Shown one piece after another: positions 58,720 to 64,000 of a DNA stretch of 64,000 nucleotides. The DNA comes from Methylovirgula sp. HY1 (GTDB lineage: Bacteria > Pseudomonadota > Alphaproteobacteria > Rhizobiales > Beijerinckiaceae). How positions within the stretch are numbered: position 1 is the first letter of the stretch; every line of letters starts with the position of its first letter. The position numbers and the translations under genes are program-made. The stretch lies in the NCBI RefSeq assembly GCF_019343105.1, contig NZ_CP073764.1:2170001-2234000 (forward strand), given 5' to 3'. A model generated the notes under the pieces. It was not told the origin of the DNA, made no database searches, and saw nothing but the letters and a program-made list of their open reading frames with translations.

Positions 58720-59928
58720 ATGGAGCAAGACCAAAAATTGGGCAAACTCTCCGACACTAAGGCCCCCGAAGACGCCCTGCCCAAAGCCAGTCTGCTGAAA
58801 CGGCTCTTCGGTCGCAAGGCCGAGCCGGCATCGTCCGACCAGGATGCTGCCGTTGCGCAATCGCATAGCGCTACCGACACGCTGTCGGAAGCGAGTGCGG
58901 ACCATGTGCCCGAACCATCGGCCGAAGCGGTCGCCGTCGCGATCGAAGATATTGTTGCGACAGAAGCACCTGCGCCGATGGCACCGACGAGCCCGGCTCC
59001 TCCCGTCAAGAAGAGTTGGTGGGGACGCCTCACGCAAGGCCTGTCCCGATCCTCGCATTCGATCGGCAGCGGGCTTGTCGAGATTTTCGCCAAGCGCAAG
59101 CTGGATGCATCGACCCTCGACGATCTCGAAGACATGCTGATCCGCGCCGACCTCGGCATTGCGGCGGCGCTGCGGATACGCGACGAGGTCGGCAAGGGCC
59201 GCTATGACAAGGACGTCGAAGTCGACACGGTGAAGACCATTCTCGCGACTGAAGTCGAGCGCGTATTGGCGCCCGTCGCCCGGCCGCTCGATATCGATCC
59301 GCGCCACAAGCCCTATGTCATTCTGGTCGTCGGCGTGAACGGCTCCGGCAAGACGACGACGATCGGCAAGCTCGCTGCGAAATTCAGCCGCGATGGCTTG
59401 AAGCTGCAACTCGTCGCCGGCGATACGTTCCGCGCCGCGGCGATCGAGCAATTGCGGATCTGGGGTGAGGCGCTGGGTGCGCCGGTTTTCGCGCGCGAAG
59501 CCGGCGGCGACGCTGCGGGTCTCGCCTTCGATGCCATCAAGGCGGCGCAGGACAACGGAACCGACGTCCTCATCATGGACACCGCAGGCCGGTTGCAGAA
59601 CCGGACCGAACTCATGGCCGAGCTCGAAAAAATCATCCGGGTCATGAAAAAGCTCGATCCCGAAGCGCCGCATGCCGTGCTGCTGGTGCTCGATGCGACG
59701 GTCGGGCAGAATGCGATGAGCCAAGTCGAGATCTTCAGCCGCGTCGCCGGCGTCACGGGCCTGGTGATGACCAAGCTCGACGGCACGGCGCGGGGCGGCA
59801 TTCTGGTGGCCGTCGCGGAGAAATATAAACTGCCGATCCATTTCATCGGCGTTGGCGAAACCGCCGATGACCTTCAGCCTTTCGCCGCGGGCGATTTTGC
59901 CCGCGCCATCGCCGGACTCGATGCATGA
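58720..59928 (+). CDS. ftsY: Signal recognition particle receptor FtsY
   Basis: SRP receptor GTPase that docks ribosomes making membrane proteins. The 402-residue protein has an acidic, variable A domain (about 1-95), the helical N domain (about 100-190) and the G domain. The G domain has G-V-N-G-S-G-K-T-T near 205-213, D-T-F-R-A-A-A-I near 237, D-T-A-G-R-L near 287 and T-K-L-D-G-T-A-R-G-G near 350. Length is normal for the group. ispZ follows about 50 bp downstream on the same strand. Confidence 0.96.
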   Translation: MEQDQKLGKLSDTKAPEDALPKASLLKRLFGRKAEPASSDQDAAVAQSHSATDTLSEASADHVPEPSAEAVAVAIEDIVATEAPAPMAPTSPAPPVKKSWWGRLTQGLSRSSHSIGSGLVEIFAKRKLDASTLDDLEDMLIRADLGIAAALRIRDEVGKGRYDKDVEVDTVKTILATEVERVLAPVARPLDIDPRHKPYVILVVGVNGSGKTTTIGKLAAKFSRDGLKLQLVAGDTFRAAAIEQLRIWGEALGAPVFAREAGGDAAGLAFDAIKAAQDNGTDVLIMDTAGRLQNRTELMAELEKIIRVMKKLDPEAPHAVLLVLDATVGQNAMSQVEIFSRVAGVTGLVMTKLDGTARGGILVAVAEKYKLPIHFIGVGETADDLQPFAAGDFARAIAGLDA

Positions 59929-59977
59929 CGCAGAGATGTTCCAGCACGATCCCTCGTCACCGAACCAGCGGCCGCGC

Positions 59978-60640
59978 ATGACCGAAATCAACGATCCCAC
60001 CAATACCAAACCGCACGCCAAACCCGCGCCTATCCTGAAGCTAACGCTCGAGCTCGGGCCGCTGCTGCTGTTTTTCTTCGCCAATGCGCGGCCGAAGTTA
60101 TTTGCACCCTTTGTCGAATTGGTTCTTCCGGCGCATCTGCTCGCCGGCGCAAATGCCGGCCTGTTCACCGCAACGGCGGTGCTGATTCCGGCCGTCCTCG
60201 CCGCGCTCGTGGTTTCTTATGTGCGCACGAAGCATCTCCCCATCATGCCCCTCATAACGGCGATTCTCGTCATCGTCTTCGGCGCGCTGACGCTCTATTT
60301 GCAAGATCCGAGCTTCATCAAAATGAAGCCGACGATTCTTTATCTCGCCTTTGGCCTCGCACTTTTCGGCGGCCTGCTCTTCGACAAGCCGCTTTTGCCG
60401 ATCGTGCTCGACAACGCCATGGCGCTGACCCAACGCGGCTGGCGCATTCTCACCTGGCGCTGGGCGATCTTCTTCTTTGCGTTGGCGGTGGCCAATGAAA
60501 TCGTCTGGCGGACGCAATCGACCAACACCTGGGTCTTTTTCAAATTCCCCGGCACGGTGGCGATCATCTTCCTGTTCACCATGGCGCAAGTGCCGCTGAT
60601 GCTGCGCCACGAGCTGAAAGAAGAAGCCACGGCCGAGTGA
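59978..60640 (+). CDS. ispZ: Inner-membrane-spanning septation protein IspZ/YciB
   Basis: Polytopic inner-membrane protein linked to septation and envelope integrity. The 220-residue product has a short hydrophilic N-terminus, then six or so membrane helices. The first follows L-K-L-T-L-E-L-G-P-L-L-L-F-F-F-A-N, a hallmark of the family. W-R-I-L-T-W-R-W-A-I-F-F and N-E-I-V-W-R-T-Q-S-T come later. In-frame starts also exist at 59921 and 59936 overlapping or just after the ftsY stop; 59978 fits the usual family start. It follows ftsY as in related genomes. Confidence 0.9.
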   Translation: MTEINDPTNTKPHAKPAPILKLTLELGPLLLFFFANARPKLFAPFVELVLPAHLLAGANAGLFTATAVLIPAVLAALVVSYVRTKHLPIMPLITAILVIVFGALTLYLQDPSFIKMKPTILYLAFGLALFGGLLFDKPLLPIVLDNAMALTQRGWRILTWRWAIFFFALAVANEIVWRTQSTNTWVFFKFPGTVAIIFLFTMAQVPLMLRHELKEEATAE

Positions 60641-60724
60641 TTCGCGGCGCTCATAAATTTGGTATGAATCATGCTTTGCCGCGAGAGGGTATCTGGCGAC
60701 CCGAGCGAGCTACGCTTGATGCGG

Positions 60725-60778
60725 CTGGAGCATTTTCCTCTCGATCGGGTGAGTCCACCCGATCGGAAAACGCTCCAG
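60725..60778. repeat. Palindromic intergenic element, copy F
   Basis: CTGGAGCATTTTCC and GGAAAACGCTCCAG arms with inner CGATCGGGTG and CACCCGATCG pairs. It is nearly identical in its central 30 bp to copy A at 675-722. Confidence 0.75.
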
Positions 60779-60898
60779 CCGGCGGCGGATCTCCAACCCG
60801 CAGATCTCGATTGTGTTTTGGTCACGGGCAAGGGCGCAGGTGCGCAGCCGGCGGATCGGCGAGCCCAGGACCAAGCTCAGGGCATGAACGAGGGCAAA

Positions 60899-61564
60899 AT
60901 GACTGACGAGACCGACCAGAAGGACCAGGCTGTCGAGAAGGAAGCCGAGGAGAAATTTCCTATCGGCGGCTGTGCCGGGGCGCATGCCGAATTTCGTAAA
61001 GGCAATTTTGGCACTTTTGTCATGCGGGCGCAGCCGGTGCCGAATATCGTGCCGCCGCCGCCGATCGCGGCAAAGCCTTTGCCGCCAAACGATGAAATTT
61101 ATGCCGTCTGCGCCAAAAAAGAGATCGGAGACCGGCGCGGCAAGAGCTTTCCTCTGATGCGCCGATGGGATGACGGCAAGCTGCGGCCTTGGGACATTTT
61201 CATCGCCCGCTTCGGCAAGCAATATTTCGCCTATGAAAACGCCTGCCCCCATTCAGGGCAGCGGCTGGATTGGGAAAAGAACAATTTCTATGAGCCGAAC
61301 TATATGAAAGTGCTGATGTGCGGCAAGCACGGCGCGCAGTTCGACGTCGAAACCGGCGTCTGTATCTCGGGGCCTTGCGAGGGCCAAAGGCTGACGAGCA
61401 TTCTCTGCTTCGTCGATGACGACGGCGATGTCTGCCTGACCGGCATCAATATCGATCTCGACGCGGACGTCGAGCCAGTGAAAGTCGTCGATCCGAACTC
61501 AGACGAAGTGCTCGAGAACAACGGCTTCAAGCTGCAATCGACAAAGCGCGAATTTTTCAAATAA
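60899..61564 (+). CDS. Orphan Rieske [2Fe-2S] protein
   Basis: Predicted soluble iron-sulphur protein of 221 residues. The Rieske ligands are C-P-H near residue 119 and C-G-K-H near 144. They are separated by 22 residues, somewhat more than usual, with an aromatic-rich N-F-Y-E-P-N-Y insertion. The N-terminal 75 residues include a cysteine (G-G-C-A-G-A-H) and a proline-rich stretch (V-P-P-P-P-P-I). There is no oxygenase catalytic domain and no adjacent reductase or cytochrome b. The ATG at 60899 has GAGGG five bases upstream. It is a lone gene after a palindromic repeat and before a good terminator; role unknown. Confidence 0.8.
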   Translation: MTDETDQKDQAVEKEAEEKFPIGGCAGAHAEFRKGNFGTFVMRAQPVPNIVPPPPIAAKPLPPNDEIYAVCAKKEIGDRRGKSFPLMRRWDDGKLRPWDIFIARFGKQYFAYENACPHSGQRLDWEKNNFYEPNYMKVLMCGKHGAQFDVETGVCISGPCEGQRLTSILCFVDDDGDVCLTGINIDLDADVEPVKVVDPNSDEVLENNGFKLQSTKREFFK

Positions 61565-61592
61565 ATTTATCGCCGTCCATATAACGCGTCGG

Positions 61593-61629
61593 AGCCGATC
61601 CCGCAGTCCCGCTGTGGGATCGGCTTTTT
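61593..61629 (+). terminator. Rho-independent terminator after the Rieske gene
   Basis: AGCCGATCCC and GGGATCGGCT arms followed by TTTT (61626-61629), about 30 bp after the stop and between two convergent genes. Confidence 0.85.
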
Positions 61630-61675
61630 CCTAAAAACGGCGACGCGCTTTTCGCAAAGCGACGCCCGCAGAAAA

Positions 61676-62989
61676 TTATCGGCTTGCCGCTTTCGCCTGC
61701 GTCCCGACAGGCACGACCCTGACCGAAGCGAGCCGGTTACGTGTCTTGCGCAGCACTTCGAAGCGAAAATCATAAAAGGTAAAGACCTGACCGGTGTCCG
61801 GAATCGCGCGCGCTTCGTGAATGACGAGGCCGGCGATCGTCGTCGCCTCTTCATCCGGCAGGTGCCAGCTCATGACGCGATTGAGATCGCGGATCGGCAC
61901 CGAGCCATCGACCGTCACCGAACCATCCGGATTGGGCCGCACGCCTTGCACGACGAGATCGTGCTCGTCGATAATGTCGCCGACGATCTCTTCGAGAATA
62001 TCTTCAAGCGTGACGAGGCCCATGACGACGCCATATTCGTCGACGACCAGGCCGAAATGAATCTTCCGCTTGAGAAAGGCCTGGAGCTGGTCCTGCACGC
62101 TCGTGGTGTTGGGCACATACCAGGCCTCGAAGGCCAGATCCTCGACTTTCAGATGCGCGATGTCGCCGCCGGATTCTTCAATGCCGCGCAGCAGATCCTT
62201 CGCGTGCAGGACGCCGATGATATTGTCGGGCTCGCCGCGCCAGATCGGCACCCGCGTATAAGGCGAAGCGACGACCGCATGAACGAATTCGCGCACCGGC
62301 AGATCCGCATTGATCGTCACCATCTTCGTGCGATGGACCATCACGTCTTCGAGGACGAGTTCGTGCAATTCGATGATGCCGCCGAACATGTCATGCTCGG
62401 CGCGCGGCACGCCACCTTCGAGACGCATGAGATGCAGCGTGCTCTTCAGTTCGTCATGGCCGGAGAGGAGCCGCAGCTTGGCGTGCAAATTGACGCCAAA
62501 GAGCCGCAATAGAACCTGCACCAGGACTTCGACGCCGGCGAGGATCGGACCGAAGGCGGCGACGAAGACAGAGATGGCTCTCGCCACCAGGAGCGCGCCA
62601 CGTTCGGGAAAATTGATCGCCAGCGTCTTCGGCAGAACTTCGGCGAAGACGAGGAGGAGAAAGGTCATCAGCCCAGTGGCATAGAGGACACCCCTATAGC
62701 CGACGAGTTCTTCGAGAACGCCAGTGAGCAGGGCCGAGGAGCCGATGTTGGCGAGCGTATTGCCGAGCAATACGGCGCCGATCAGTCGATCACGTTTGCC
62801 CAGCAGGCGATTGACGACCGCTGCGCGCCGGTCGCCACCTTCGGCGAGCGCATGCATGCGCGCGCGCGAAGCGGCGGTGAGCGCCGTTTCCGAGCCCGAG
62901 AAAAAGGCCGACAGCATGATGCAAAAGACAACAATGGCGCCGGCAATCCAAAGATTGACGGGATGGAGCTCGGCCGGCGCGCCGTGCAT
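61676..62989 (-). CDS. CNNM/CBS/CorC-domain membrane protein (HlyC/CorC family)
   Basis: Inner-membrane protein of 437 residues, possibly a divalent cation (Mg/Co) transporter or regulator. The DUF21/CNNM domain covers about 10-200 with about four helices and F-F-S-G-S-E-T-A-L near 29-37. A CBS pair (about 215-345) follows, then a C-terminal CorC_HlyC domain (about 360-430). The old name hemolysin is not informative. It lies 17 bp after aroB on the same strand, a conserved arrangement in alphaproteobacteria. Confidence 0.9.
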   Translation of the reverse strand: MHGAPAELHPVNLWIAGAIVVFCIMLSAFFSGSETALTAASRARMHALAEGGDRRAAVVNRLLGKRDRLIGAVLLGNTLANIGSSALLTGVLEELVGYRGVLYATGLMTFLLLVFAEVLPKTLAINFPERGALLVARAISVFVAAFGPILAGVEVLVQVLLRLFGVNLHAKLRLLSGHDELKSTLHLMRLEGGVPRAEHDMFGGIIELHELVLEDVMVHRTKMVTINADLPVREFVHAVVASPYTRVPIWRGEPDNIIGVLHAKDLLRGIEESGGDIAHLKVEDLAFEAWYVPNTTSVQDQLQAFLKRKIHFGLVVDEYGVVMGLVTLEDILEEIVGDIIDEHDLVVQGVRPNPDGSVTVDGSVPIRDLNRVMSWHLPDEEATTIAGLVIHEARAIPDTGQVFTFYDFRFEVLRKTRNRLASVRVVPVGTQAKAASR

Positions 62990-63006
62990 GGTCTTGAGTC
63001 CTATGT

Positions 63007-64000
63007 TCAGGGCGTCCGATTCATCTCGCCCAATTCATCCTGCAAAAAGGCGTGAACGTCGTCAGCATCGACATTCTTGGCGATGAAGGCGCCGCCGATC
63101 CCCTTGATAAGGACAAAGGTCAGCGCGCCACGCACCACTTTCTTATCTTGATACATGGCCTCGAGAATCGATGTCGCATCACTCTGCCAGCCGGCAATAT
63201 CACGAATGTGAATAGGCAGACCCACATTCCGCAAATGGGCTTCGACGCGCGCGGCAACGCCCGGCTCGCACAGGCCGCGGCGGACGGAAAAGCGCGATGC
63301 ACAGGCCATTCCAATGGCGACGGCCTCGCCATGCACGAGGCGTTCACCGTCATAGCCGACGAGACGCTCCAGCGCATGGCCGAACGTATGGCCGAAATTC
63401 AAAAGCGCCCTATCGCCCGATTCATATTCGTCGCCAGCCACGATTTGCGCTTTGGCGGCGCAGCTTTTGGCGATCGCACGAATACGCGCCGGGCCGCCGG
63501 CGAACACATCGCGCCAATTGGCGTCCAGCCATTCGAAGAAGGCCAGATCACGGATCAGCCCATATTTCACGACCTCCGCATAGCCGGCGCGAAATTCGCG
63601 GGCCGGCAGAGTCGCGAGGCAGGCGGTGTCGGCCAGCACGAGCAAAGGCTGATGAAAGGCACCGACCAAATTCTTGCCCAGCGGTGAATTGATCCCCGTC
63701 TTGCCGCCGACGGAGGAATCGACCTGCGCCAAGAGCGACGTCGGAATCTGAATGAAATTCATGCCGCGCCGCACGCTCGCGGCGGCAAATCCGGCGAGAT
63801 CCCCGACCACGCCGCCACCCAAAGCGACAACGAGATCGCCGCGCTCGAAACGCCCTTCGATGATGGCGTTGCAAACATTTTCGAAACCGGCAAAGGATTT
63901 CGACTCTTCGCCGGGCGGCACGATAATGCTCGCGGCCCGAATATGCGCGGCTGCGAGGCTCGCTTCGAGTGCTTCCAAATGCTGGCGTGCGACATGCGTG
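63007..64000 (-). CDS. aroB: 3-Dehydroquinate synthase (5' end beyond the window)
   Basis: Second shikimate-pathway enzyme: converts DAHP to 3-dehydroquinate with NAD and zinc. About 331 residues are visible of a usual 360-380. The NAD-binding G-G-G-V-V-G-D-L-A-G-F is followed by K-T-G-I-N-S-P-L-G-K-N-L-V-G-A-F-H-Q-P and the zinc-site H-G-E-A-V-A-I-G-M. The reading frame stays open to the right edge, so the internal TTG at 63978 is not taken as the start. The missing N-terminus and probably aroK lie beyond 64000. Confidence 0.95.
   Translation of the reverse strand, partial: THVARQHLEALEASLAAAHIRAASIIVPPGEESKSFAGFENVCNAIIEGRFERGDLVVALGGGVVGDLAGFAAASVRRGMNFIQIPTSLLAQVDSSVGGKTGINSPLGKNLVGAFHQPLLVLADTACLATLPAREFRAGYAEVVKYGLIRDLAFFEWLDANWRDVFAGGPARIRAIAKSCAAKAQIVAGDEYESGDRALLNFGHTFGHALERLVGYDGERLVHGEAVAIGMACASRFSVRRGLCEPGVAARVEAHLRNVGLPIHIRDIAGWQSDATSILEAMYQDKKVVRGALTFVLIKGIGGAFIAKNVDADDVHAFLQDELGEMNRTP

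Overview
The window reads as an ordinary chromosomal segment of a GC-rich alphaproteobacterium of the order Hyphomicrobiales, probably Beijerinckiaceae-like. The evidence is the gene content and order: a phoR-pstSCAB-phoU-phoB cluster, lysA-lptM-argH, rimP-nusA-ylxR-infB-rbfA-truB, and aroB next to a CNNM/CorC protein. Families typical of this group are also present (TIGR02302, DUF2852, IalB, extensin-like lipoprotein, SWIB, MJ0042 zinc ribbon). The family-level guess is an inference. No tRNA, rRNA operon, insertion sequence, prophage or CRISPR array was found.

Layout. 0.1-2.7 kb: chemotaxis (cheW and a chemoreceptor). 3-12 kb: phosphorus metabolism (phnN, a GNAT acetyltransferase, inorganic pyrophosphatase, then the complete Pho/Pst cluster on the minus strand with a three-repeat Pho box before pstS). 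12-20 kb: corrinoid adenosyltransferase, a HIG1-type membrane protein, a TIGR02302 protein, and lysine and arginine biosynthesis (lysA, lptM, argH), then a TlpA-type thioredoxin. 20-26 kb: envelope and stress genes (M48 protease with LemA, a Tim44-like protein, a TetR regulator with a candidate operator, DUF2852, ArfB, extensin-like lipoprotein). 26-40 kb: the transcription/translation cluster rimP-nusA-ylxR-infB-rbfA-truB ... rpsO-pnp, all on the minus strand. It is split by an HD-GYP protein on the plus strand and by a decayed BrnT/BrnA toxin-antitoxin pair. 40-46 kb: a HigB/HigA-like toxin-antitoxin pair, argG, SWIB protein, pgi, an oxidoreductase remnant and an L,D-transpeptidase. 46-53 kb: acs, an alginate-export-type outer membrane protein, IalB, DUF1223 and a lytic transglycosylase. 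53-64 kb: a probable small RNA/leader carrying a 20-codon ORF, a glycosyltransferase, ftsEX, a zinc-ribbon protein, a PuuD-like membrane protein, ftsY, ispZ, an orphan Rieske protein, a CNNM/CBS/CorC protein and the 3' part of aroB.

The most unusual signal is on the minus strand at about 53.16-53.38 kb. A 20-codon GTG-initiated ORF sits behind a Shine-Dalgarno stretch complementary over 17 nt to the 3' tail of 16S rRNA, followed by hairpins and a terminator-like stem, with no larger gene in the unit. Other points worth attention are: a family of intergenic palindromes that supply stop codons to neighbouring genes; attenuator-like or processing-site-like hairpins ahead of rimP and pnp; two AT-rich palindromes 22 bp apart before the alginate-export gene; a PhoR without membrane segments; and a tandem HD-GYP protein whose first domain has lost its catalytic residues.
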